From Lysobacteraceae bacterium NML93-0793 (GTDB lineage: Bacteria; Pseudomonadota; Gammaproteobacteria; Xanthomonadales; Xanthomonadaceae), in assembly GCA_002324875.1 (NCBI GenBank), contig NTJG01000021.1:1-48210 (forward strand): DNA of 48,210 nt, written 5' to 3'. The notes beneath the pieces were generated by a model, which saw only the letters and a list, made by a program, of their open reading frames with translations, made no database searches and had not been told where the DNA came from. Of this stretch, positions 26,365-33,852 are shown piece after piece. The position numbers were made by a program, and so were the translations under genes. How positions within the stretch are numbered: position 1 is the stretch's first letter; every line of letters starts with the position of its first letter.

Positions 26365-27522
26365 ATGCTGATCCCGCCGCCCCTGTCGCTGTACGTGCAT
26401 CTGCCCTGGTGCGTGCGCAAGTGCCCGTACTGCGATTTCAATTCACACGAATTCAAGGGCGGCACGCCGCCGTTCGACGCCTACGTGGATGCGCTGCTCG
26501 CCGATCTCGACCAGGACCTGCCGCTGGTCTGGGGCCGCACGGTGCACAGCGTGTTCTTCGGTGGCGGCACGCCGAGCCTGTTTCCCGCCGACGCGATCGC
26601 CCGCCTCCTGCAGGGCGCCTCGTCGCGACTGCGGTTCGCGCCCGATGCCGAGATCACGCTGGAGACCAATCCCGGCACCACCGAGCACGGCCGCTTCGAG
26701 GATTACCGGGCGGCCGGCGTCAACCGGTTGAGCTTCGGCATCCAGAGTTTCGACGACGGCTGCCTGACGCGGCTGGGTCGCATCCACGACGGCCGGCAGG
26801 CGATCGATGCGATCGCACTGGCACGCGATGCGGGCTTCGACAATTTCAACCTCGACCTGATGTACGCGCTGCCGGGCCAGAGCCTGGCGATGGCCGAGGC
26901 CGACGTGATGCGCGCCATCGCACTGGCGCCGACGCATATCTCGCATTACCAGCTGACCCTCGAACCCAATACGGTCTACGCGGCCCGGCCACCCGAAGGC
27001 CTTCCCGACGACGACCTCGCCTGGGACATGCAGGAGCGTTGCCAGGCCCTGCTGGCCGACGCCGGCTACGCGCAGTACGAGGTGTCGGCGTATGCGCGCC
27101 CCGGCCGGCAGTGCGCGCACAATCTCAATTACTGGCGCTTCGGCGACTATCTGGGCATCGGCGCCGGCGCCCACGGCAAGCTGACGCTGGGCAGCGAGCA
27201 GACCATCCTGCGCCGCTGGAAGCACAAGCATCCGGCGGCATGGCTGGGGGCCGCCGGCACGCCGGCCGGCATCGGGGGCGACGAGCGCATCGATCCGGAT
27301 CGACGGCCGTTCGAATACATGCTCAACGCGCTGCGTCTGGTCGAAGGCTTCACACCCGCCGCCTTCGAGGCGCGCACCGGTCTGCCGTACGCCGCCATCG
27401 CGCCGCGCATCGACGCCGCCGTGACTGCAGGCTGGCTGAGCGCCGACGGTGCACGGATCGTGCCGACCGCGCTTGGCCGCCGGTTCACCAACGATGTCGT
27501 GAGCCTGTTTCTCGACGATTGA
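26365..27522 (+). CDS. hemW: Radical SAM heme chaperone HemW
   Basis: 385 residues. Radical SAM cysteines C16-x3-C20-x2-C23 are followed by Asp-Phe, not by a fourth Cys, and HNLNYW starts at residue 252. Both mark HemW rather than the coproporphyrinogen oxidase HemN. FFGGGTPSLF is the SAM-binding glycine motif, and the C-terminal HemN-type domain is present. HemW binds heme and delivers it to respiratory proteins in the membrane. It lies 49 bp after rdgB, the usual order. Confidence 0.93.
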   Translation: MLIPPPLSLYVHLPWCVRKCPYCDFNSHEFKGGTPPFDAYVDALLADLDQDLPLVWGRTVHSVFFGGGTPSLFPADAIARLLQGASSRLRFAPDAEITLETNPGTTEHGRFEDYRAAGVNRLSFGIQSFDDGCLTRLGRIHDGRQAIDAIALARDAGFDNFNLDLMYALPGQSLAMAEADVMRAIALAPTHISHYQLTLEPNTVYAARPPEGLPDDDLAWDMQERCQALLADAGYAQYEVSAYARPGRQCAHNLNYWRFGDYLGIGAGAHGKLTLGSEQTILRRWKHKHPAAWLGAAGTPAGIGGDERIDPDRRPFEYMLNALRLVEGFTPAAFEARTGLPYAAIAPRIDAAVTAGWLSADGARIVPTALGRRFTNDVVSLFLDD

Positions 27523-27634
27523 CGGCCGGGACCGCACCCCGCGCCTGCCGCAACCCGAGGACGGCGCACGCAACACTGGCTGCAACTGCCGCGCCGTGAT
27601 AAGAGTGTGACGAGCACCCCATCCCGCGACAGGT

Positions 27635-29920
27635 ATGTCCGCCCATCCGCCTCTGCGTCCACCCCGATCGCTTGCCGCTTCCGGGCTCCCGCCCCGCGTG
27701 CGCGTCATGCTGGAACGTGCGCTCGCGCTGGTGTCGGAAGAACTCGACCATCCGCTCAACGCGCTGCTGACCGAATACGAGCAGGAGCTGTTCCGGCTCG
27801 CCGACCAGGCCCGCAATCCGGGCGTGGGCGCGCGTCACATGGCCACCCTGCGCAGCTTCCGTGCGAACCGGGCCGACCTGATCCCCCGCTTTCTGCTGGC
27901 GCTGGAATCGTCGCTGGCCGCGATCCGCACGCCCGCCGCGCCCGGCGCCCGGCCGACACCGTCGGACCCCTCGCCGATCGGCGGCTTCGGCACGCTGAGC
28001 CTGGTCGAGGACGCGGTGATGGACGAGGGCACCGTGCTGCGCGAGATCGCCAGCCGCCAGGAGGGCCGCGCGAACCTCTCGCTGCATCTGCTGGGCCAGC
28101 GCTTCGGCGTGCTGGCCGGCGCGCCCGCATTCGATGCGGATCGGCTGCCGCTGGGTCCGCAATGCCTGTGCCGCGCGATCGAGAGTGCCGCCCGGGCGCT
28201 CGAGATCGAGCACGACGCCCGCCTGCTGCTGTATCGCATCTTCGACCGCGAAGTCATGGCCGGCTATGCCGGTGTGCTGGAGCGGCTGGATGCCCAGTTC
28301 GCCGACAGCGGCCTCCTGCCCGCACTGACCTTCGTGCCGATGCGCGTGCGTGCCACGGCGGCGCCGGCCGACGCGCCCGTCGCGACCGGACACGCGGCCG
28401 CCGCGGCGCCGGCCCGGTCACCGGCTGCGACCGACGCCCAGCGGCCCTACACCGCCTGGGCCGCCGCGACGCCGGCTGCGCAGGATCCCGACGACGACGA
28501 CCACGAGGCGGCCTACCGCACGCTGCAGCAGTTGATGTCCGGTCGCCGCGATCTGCTGCGCAAGTTCCGCCCCGGTGGCGAGGCCCGCGCCCAGCGCCAG
28601 GAGTTGCAGACCACCGACGTGTCCCGGGCCCTGCGTCGCCTGCAGGCACAGCCGCTGGCACCCGGCAAGGCCTCGCGCAATCTCGCCGAGGTCAGACGCT
28701 CGCTGCTCGCCCAGGCGCGTCAGCGTGACGGCGAAGCCGCCACGCTCGCTCCGCAGGACGAGGACGCCTTCGAACTGCTGGGCATGCTCTACAGCCACAT
28801 CGAAGACGAGATCCGCAACGAGGCGCCGGCCGCGTCGCTGGTGCGCGAACTGCAGATCCCGCTGCTGCGTGCGGCGCTGCAGGACCATTCGTTCTTCACC
28901 CGCAAGCGCCACCCGGCCCGCCAGTTGCTCAATACCGTCGCCGAGAGCGCGGCCAGCTGGCACGAGGACACCGCCTTCGATCCCCGCGTGCAGGCCGTGC
29001 TGCGCCAGGCGGTGGCGCATGTCGTGCGCAATTTCGAAAGCGACGTCGGCGTGTTCGCCGAAGGCAACGCCCAGGTCGAGGCACAGATCCAGGCGCAGTC
29101 GCGCACGGCCGAGTTGCAGGAACGTCGCCACGTGGAGGCGGCGCAGGGCAAGGAGCGTCTGGAGGCGGCGAAGCTGCGCGCCGGGCTGCTGATGCGCGAG
29201 ATCGTCGGCGATCACCGCCTGCCCCGGTTCTCGCGCGCGCTGCTCGATCAGGCCTGGTCGGACGTGCTCACGCTCACGCTGCTGCGCCACGGCGAACGCT
29301 CCGACGCGTTCCGCCAGCAGATCGACGCCACGCACCGCATCGTCGACGCTGCGCTGCAGCCCGGCGATCCGGCCGACCCCGTGCTGCAGGCATACGTCGA
29401 GGCGGCGCTCGGCCAGGTGGGGTACCACGGCGACGAAGCCACCGTGATCGCGCAGCGCCTGACGAGCCACCGCGCCGACGACGACACCGATGCGGCGTCG
29501 CGTACCGAACTGGCGCTCAAGCTCAAGGCGCGCGCCCGGCTGGGGGAAGACGCCGATCGCGCCCGTCGCCCGGTGCCACCACCGCGCACGCCGGAGGAGC
29601 AGGCGCAGTACGAATATCTACGCACGTTGCCGTTCGGCACCTGGATGGAATTCACCACCAACCAGCAAGGTGATGTCGTGCGTCGCCGGATGTCCTGGTT
29701 CAGCCCGATCACCGACCACGTGCTGTTCGTCAACCAGCGCGGACAGCGCAGCGGCGAACAGTCGCTCGATGCCGTCGCGCGGCTGATGGCGTCGGGCAAT
29801 GCGCGCGTGGTCACCGAGGATCGCGGTCATCTGGTCGACCGCGCCTGGCAGGCAGCGATGAGCGCCCTGCGCAGCTTCGCCGGCCGCGGCGAAGGCCACC
29901 CGTCCGGAGCGCCCGCATGA
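27635..29920 (+). CDS. DUF1631 family protein
   Basis: 761 residues, soluble and mainly helical. It starts with RVRVMLERALALVSEELDHPLNALLTEYEQELFRLADQ and has DUF1631-type segments ALTFVPMRVRA, DAFELLGMLYSHIEDE, LRAALQDHSFFTRKRHPAR and ARQLLNTVAESAASW. An Ala/Pro-rich, acidic linker at about residues 245-300 divides two helical regions. The last ~130 residues (PFGTWMEFTTNQQGDVVRR, SPITDHVLFVNQRGQR) look like a beta domain. Function unknown. Its stop overlaps the start of a PilZ gene by 4 bp, so the two are translated together, which suggests a c-di-GMP-linked role (inference). Confidence 0.88.
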   Translation: MSAHPPLRPPRSLAASGLPPRVRVMLERALALVSEELDHPLNALLTEYEQELFRLADQARNPGVGARHMATLRSFRANRADLIPRFLLALESSLAAIRTPAAPGARPTPSDPSPIGGFGTLSLVEDAVMDEGTVLREIASRQEGRANLSLHLLGQRFGVLAGAPAFDADRLPLGPQCLCRAIESAARALEIEHDARLLLYRIFDREVMAGYAGVLERLDAQFADSGLLPALTFVPMRVRATAAPADAPVATGHAAAAAPARSPAATDAQRPYTAWAAATPAAQDPDDDDHEAAYRTLQQLMSGRRDLLRKFRPGGEARAQRQELQTTDVSRALRRLQAQPLAPGKASRNLAEVRRSLLAQARQRDGEAATLAPQDEDAFELLGMLYSHIEDEIRNEAPAASLVRELQIPLLRAALQDHSFFTRKRHPARQLLNTVAESAASWHEDTAFDPRVQAVLRQAVAHVVRNFESDVGVFAEGNAQVEAQIQAQSRTAELQERRHVEAAQGKERLEAAKLRAGLLMREIVGDHRLPRFSRALLDQAWSDVLTLTLLRHGERSDAFRQQIDATHRIVDAALQPGDPADPVLQAYVEAALGQVGYHGDEATVIAQRLTSHRADDDTDAASRTELALKLKARARLGEDADRARRPVPPPRTPEEQAQYEYLRTLPFGTWMEFTTNQQGDVVRRRMSWFSPITDHVLFVNQRGQRSGEQSLDAVARLMASGNARVVTEDRGHLVDRAWQAAMSALRSFAGRGEGHPSGAPA

Positions 29921-30258
29921 TCCAGGAATTCCGCCGCGCCCGACGGCGCAAGGCTTCCGACGTCATCCTGGTCACCGATGCGATGACCGATCGCGTGGTG
30001 GGCCGCGTCGGCAATCTGTCGGAGACCGGCATGCTGTTGATCGCCAGCGAACCGCTGGTCGACGACGCGCTGTACCAGTTCAGCTTCCAGCTCCCGGACG
30101 GCTCCGAACCCGTCGAACTCGGCGCGCACCTGCTGTGGCTCGACGACGCCACGCTGGCCGGCAGCACCTGGGCCGGATTCCGCTTCATCGCCACGACCCC
30201 CGCGCTGGTGTATCGCCTGCACGGCTGGGTCAACGCGCCGGGCAGCCGTTACGAATGA
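29917..30258 (+). CDS. PilZ domain protein, probable c-di-GMP receptor
   Basis: 113 residues, a stand-alone PilZ domain. The two c-di-GMP motifs are visible: an Arg cluster RRARRRK near residues 6-12 (R-x-x-x-R) and NLSETGM (N-x-S-x-x-G) near residue 35. A C-terminal beta strand GFRFIATTPALVYRL follows. With both motifs intact it should bind c-di-GMP, unlike degenerate PilZ proteins needed for pilus assembly. Coupled to the DUF1631 gene by an ATGA overlap. A target cannot be read from the sequence. Confidence 0.88.
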   Translation: MIQEFRRARRRKASDVILVTDAMTDRVVGRVGNLSETGMLLIASEPLVDDALYQFSFQLPDGSEPVELGAHLLWLDDATLAGSTWAGFRFIATTPALVYRLHGWVNAPGSRYE

Positions 30259-30321
30259 CCCCGGCGTGGATCGGGGGCGATGCGGCAGAATAGGCCGATC
30301 CATGAACCCACCGGGATCGCG

Positions 30322-31668
30322 ATGTCCACTTCCGCAACGTCGACTGCCACTCTCTACGCCGATCATCTGGCCACGCTGACCGAGCGCGCGACCGCAGCGC
30401 TCGCGCGCGGCGGCTTCGATCATCTGGTGATTCCGAGCGGCACTCTGCATCACCAGGTCTTCGACGATCGCGAGTATCCCTACGCGGTGAATCCGCAGTT
30501 CAAGGCCTGGCTGCCGTTGACCCGCGCGCCCGGCAGCTGGCTGGTATTCACCCCCGGCGCCCGCCCCAAGCTCGTCTATCTGCAGCCCCGCGATTACTGG
30601 CACGTCGTGCCGGAGACGCCGAACGGCGCGTGGGTCGAGCACGTCGACATCGTGGTGATCCGCAAGCCCGAGGACGCCCAGCAGCATCTGCCGAAGAACG
30701 CCGCGCGCTGCGCGATCCTCGGCGAGCCGCAGAGCGCGCTCGGTCGCTACGACGCCTACAAGCCCAACAACCCGCAGGCCGTGGTCGACTATCTCGACTA
30801 CCACCGCGCGTTCAAGACCCCTTACGAGATCGCGATGCTGCGCCGGGCCTCGGAGCGCGCGGTGCGCGCCCACGCCGCGGCCGAACGCGCGTTCCGCGCC
30901 GGCGCCAGCGAGTTCGGCATCCACCTGGCCTACTGCCAGGCCGCGGGACAGGACACGAACGACCTGCCCTACACCAACATCGTCGCGCTCAACACGCACG
31001 CGGCGGTGCTGCACTACACCGAGCGCGACCGTCTGGCGCCCGATCCGCTCCGCAGCTTCCTCATCGATGCCGGCGCCAGCCATGCGGGCTATGCGGCCGA
31101 TGTCACGCGCACCTATGCGCACGACACCGGCAGCGAGTTCCAGGCCATGATCGAGGCGGTCGATACCGCGCAACGTGCGATGTGCGACCAGGTGCGCGCC
31201 GGCGTCGACTACGCGCGCATCCATCTGGACGCACACCTCGCCCTGGCCGGCGTGCTGCGCGAGTTCGGCGTGCTGAAGATCTCGCCCGAACAGGCGTTGG
31301 ACACGGGCGTCAGCGCCGCGTTCTTCCCGCACGGCATCGGCCACGGCATCGGCCTGCAGGTGCACGACGTCGGCGGCTTCGCCGCGTCCGACACCGGCGG
31401 CACGATCGCAAAGCCGGTCGGCCATCCCTATCTGCGCCTGACGCGCACGCTGGAACCCGGCATGGTGGTGACCATCGAGCCGGGCGTGTACTTCATCGAC
31501 ATGCTGCTCGAAGACCTCAAGGCCGACGGCAAGGGCGATGCGGTGGACTGGGCGCGCATCGAGACGTTCCGCCCCTACGGTGGCATCCGGATCGAGGACG
31601 ACGTGGTGTGCACCGACGGCGCGCCGGTCAATCTGACGCGCGACGCCTGGGCAGACCTCGTCGACTGA
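30322..31668 (+). CDS. pepQ: Xaa-Pro dipeptidase (PepQ-type M24 peptidase)
   Basis: 448 residues from ATG 30322. Cleaves dipeptides with C-terminal proline; M24 'pita-bread' metalloenzyme. Metal ligands are all present: Asp in LIDAGA, Asp in AADVTRT, His in HGIGHGIGLQVHD, Glu in TIEPGVYF and Glu in IRIEDDVV. The N-terminal domain (HLVIPSGTLHHQVFDDREYPY, FKAWLPL) is specific for PepQ. An out-of-frame ATG at 30302 precedes it. It converges with pepP, a paralogue, across a 174-bp spacer in which no clear terminator was seen. Confidence 0.93.
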   Translation: MSTSATSTATLYADHLATLTERATAALARGGFDHLVIPSGTLHHQVFDDREYPYAVNPQFKAWLPLTRAPGSWLVFTPGARPKLVYLQPRDYWHVVPETPNGAWVEHVDIVVIRKPEDAQQHLPKNAARCAILGEPQSALGRYDAYKPNNPQAVVDYLDYHRAFKTPYEIAMLRRASERAVRAHAAAERAFRAGASEFGIHLAYCQAAGQDTNDLPYTNIVALNTHAAVLHYTERDRLAPDPLRSFLIDAGASHAGYAADVTRTYAHDTGSEFQAMIEAVDTAQRAMCDQVRAGVDYARIHLDAHLALAGVLREFGVLKISPEQALDTGVSAAFFPHGIGHGIGLQVHDVGGFAASDTGGTIAKPVGHPYLRLTRTLEPGMVVTIEPGVYFIDMLLEDLKADGKGDAVDWARIETFRPYGGIRIEDDVVCTDGAPVNLTRDAWADLVD

Positions 31669-31842
31669 CGCGCTCCCGCGTGCATCGCGGCGCGTCCCGC
31701 AGCACGCGCACGCGCCTGCGATCCTCCGGCATGCCGGGGCGCCGGGCCGCTCGACGCGCACGCGGCGCCGTTCGTGGCGGATGCCTCCGTTACGTGTCTG
31801 CGGCGGGCGGCATCGCGCCCGCGGATGGAACGCGCGCGGGTG

Positions 31843-33171
31843 TCAGCGCGCGTCGGCCATGAAGGCTTCGATCTCGTCGGCGGTGCGCGCGAGCCCCGCC
31901 GTCAGCACCTCGTGGCCGGTCTTCGTGACCAGCACGTCGTCCTCGGTCCGGATGCCGATACCGCGCCATTTGGCGTCCACGCTGGTGTCGTCGGCGGCCA
32001 CGTACAGGCCCGGCTCGATCGTGAACACCATGCCGGGTTCGAGCAGACGCGATTCGCCCTCGATGCGGTAATCGCCGACGTCGTGCACGTCGAGCCCGAT
32101 CCAGTGGCCGGTCTTGTGCCGGTAATAGCGCTTGTAGCTGCCGTCGGCGATCCGCGCCTCCAGCCTGCCCTTGAGCAGGCCGAGCCGCAGCAGGCCTTCG
32201 GTGAGCGCTTCCACCGCGGCGATGTGGCCGGCCTCGTAGGCCACGCCCGGTCGCGCCTGGGCCAGGGCGGCCTGCTGCGCGGCTTCGACGACCGCGTGCA
32301 GCGCACGCTGGGCGGGTGAAAACCGGCCGTTGACCGGGAACGTCCGGGTGATGTCGGCGGCATAGCCGCGATACTCGGCGCCGGCATCGATCAGCACCAG
32401 ATCGCCGTCGCGCGCCTGGGCGGTATTGGCCCGGTAATGCAGCACGCAGGCGTTCGCGCCCGCCCCGATGATGCTCTCGTAGGCCGGCTGCGCCTCGTGG
32501 CGCCGGAAGACGTACTCGAGCTCGGCCTGCAGCGCGTACTCGTGGATGCCGGGACGCGCGGCGCGCATCGCAGCGGCATGCGCCTCGACACTGATCTTCG
32601 CCGCGCGGCGCATCAGCTTGAGTTCGTCGGCGGTCTTGAACAGGCGCATCTCGTCGAGCAGGTGCCCGAGCTCGAGAAACTCGTGCGGCGGCTGTGCACC
32701 GAGGCGCACCTGCGCCCGCACCCGGTTGAGCCAGCCGATGAGCTGCAGGTCGAACTCGGTATCGCGGCCGAAGTGGTAGTACACGCGCGTCCGGCCCTCG
32801 AGCAGACCGGGCAGGATCTCGTCGAGGTCGTCGATCGGATACGCATCGTCCATGCCGAGCGCCTCGACCGCACCCTCGGGGCCCACGCGTGGTCCGTCCC
32901 AGCCCTCGCGTTCGGGATCGCGCTCGCGGCAGAACAGCAGCGCCTCGCCGTGCTTGCGCCCCGGCACCAGCACCAGCACCGCGTTCGGTTCGGCGAACCC
33001 CGTGAGATACCAGAGGTCGGAATCGGGCCGGTACGGGTAATGGGTATCGCGGCTGCGGTTGCGCTCGGGCGCGGCGGGCAGGACGAGGATGGCGTCGTTG
33101 CCGGCCAGCCGCATCAGCTGGCGGCGCCGCTTCTGGTAGGCGGCCGCGGAGATACCGGTCGAGATCGCCAT
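31843..33171 (-). CDS. pepP: Xaa-Pro aminopeptidase PepP
   Basis: 442 residues, close to the 441 of E. coli. Removes N-terminal residues next to proline. The N-terminal aminopeptidase P domain has ILVLPAAPERNRSRDTHYPY and SDLWYLTGFAEPNAVLV. M24 metal ligands: Asp in VLIDAGAEY, Asp in AADITRTF, His in TGHWIGLDVHDVGDY, Glu in TIEPGLYV, Glu in IRTEDDVLV. ATG 33171 lies 2 bp after the ygfB stop. Same operon as ygfB, as in E. coli, although ubiH does not follow here. Confidence 0.95.
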   Translation of the reverse strand: MAISTGISAAAYQKRRRQLMRLAGNDAILVLPAAPERNRSRDTHYPYRPDSDLWYLTGFAEPNAVLVLVPGRKHGEALLFCRERDPEREGWDGPRVGPEGAVEALGMDDAYPIDDLDEILPGLLEGRTRVYYHFGRDTEFDLQLIGWLNRVRAQVRLGAQPPHEFLELGHLLDEMRLFKTADELKLMRRAAKISVEAHAAAMRAARPGIHEYALQAELEYVFRRHEAQPAYESIIGAGANACVLHYRANTAQARDGDLVLIDAGAEYRGYAADITRTFPVNGRFSPAQRALHAVVEAAQQAALAQARPGVAYEAGHIAAVEALTEGLLRLGLLKGRLEARIADGSYKRYYRHKTGHWIGLDVHDVGDYRIEGESRLLEPGMVFTIEPGLYVAADDTSVDAKWRGIGIRTEDDVLVTKTGHEVLTAGLARTADEIEAFMADAR

Positions 33172-33173
33172 GC

Positions 33174-33722
33174 TCAGTTCAACCGGTTCCGGTGACGGGT
33201 GGCGAGCGCCGCATCGCCATGCAGCAGCAGCACTGCGACACGCACGAACTCCTCGATCTCGGTCAGCGCGTCTTCTTCGCCGTCGTCGCCTTCGCTGTCG
33301 GCGTCGGCCTGGGCCGCGGCCAGCCGGGCCAGATCGGCCAGCGCCTCGTCGCCCTCGGACGAGAGCTTCGCCGTCCCGGCCGACAGGCCGAACCCGCCGA
33401 GAAAGCCGCGACACCACTCGAACAGCGCCTCGCTGCGCGTGGCCAGCGAGGCCTCGCTGCCGGGCAGCAGCAGCGTGAACCCGAAACTGCGATCGTCCAG
33501 CTGCGCGGCGCTGGCCACACGCAGCCGGTCCAACGCGCCGCCCGCGACAGGCGTCGGCAAGGTGTCGTCGGCCAGCACAGGGGCCAACCAGTCGGCACGG
33601 TCCGCGCCGCCACCCGCCAGCCATCCGCACAGCCCGCCGTGCAGTTCGCTGGCGCCGAGCGCGAGCTGCAGCTCACGGATTTCGGCGTCGACCTCGGCGG
33701 GCGCAGGCAGGGACTCGGACAT
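33174..33722 (-). CDS. ygfB: UPF0149 family protein YgfB
   Basis: 182 residues. UPF0149 signature: LGASELHGGLCGWLAGGG at the N-terminus and LFEWCRGFLGGFGLS in the middle, followed by an acidic Asp/Glu-rich stretch (ADSEGDDGEEDALTEIEEF) and VAVLLLH. Related YgfB proteins affect AmpC or stress gene control in Pseudomonas; the role here is unknown. ATG 33722 is chosen; a GTG two codons upstream is also in frame. It is driven by an extended -10 promoter at 33754-33762. Confidence 0.9.
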   Translation of the reverse strand: MSESLPAPAEVDAEIRELQLALGASELHGGLCGWLAGGGADRADWLAPVLADDTLPTPVAGGALDRLRVASAAQLDDRSFGFTLLLPGSEASLATRSEALFEWCRGFLGGFGLSAGTAKLSSEGDEALADLARLAAAQADADSEGDDGEEDALTEIEEFVRVAVLLLHGDAALATRHRNRLN

Positions 33723-33750
33723 GGGCACTCACGACGATGGCGGATGGCAC

Positions 33751-33767
33751 GCGATTGTATCAATCGC
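33751..33767 (-). promoter_or_regulatory. ygfB-pepP promoter overlapped by a 17-bp inverted repeat
   Basis: On the minus strand TGATACAAT (33762-33754) is an extended -10. It lies inside a perfect inverted repeat GCGATTG-TAT-CAATCGC (33751-33767), which looks like an operator. No clear -35 is present, as is common for extended -10 promoters. Confidence 0.55.
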
Positions 33768-33790
33768 CTTGAATTCCACGGCCAAACTGC

Positions 33791-33820
33791 TTGTTGACGC
33801 ATCGGCTGCATGACTACACT
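33791..33820 (+). promoter_or_regulatory. Candidate promoter of the GGDEF-EAL gene
   Basis: TTGTTG (33791-33796), 18 bp, TACACT (33815-33820); alternatively TTGACG three bases on with 15-bp spacing. It lies 32 bp before the GTG start. Confidence 0.45.
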
Positions 33821-33852
33821 CGCCGAGCCGTCGTCCGGCACGGGGTTACCGC

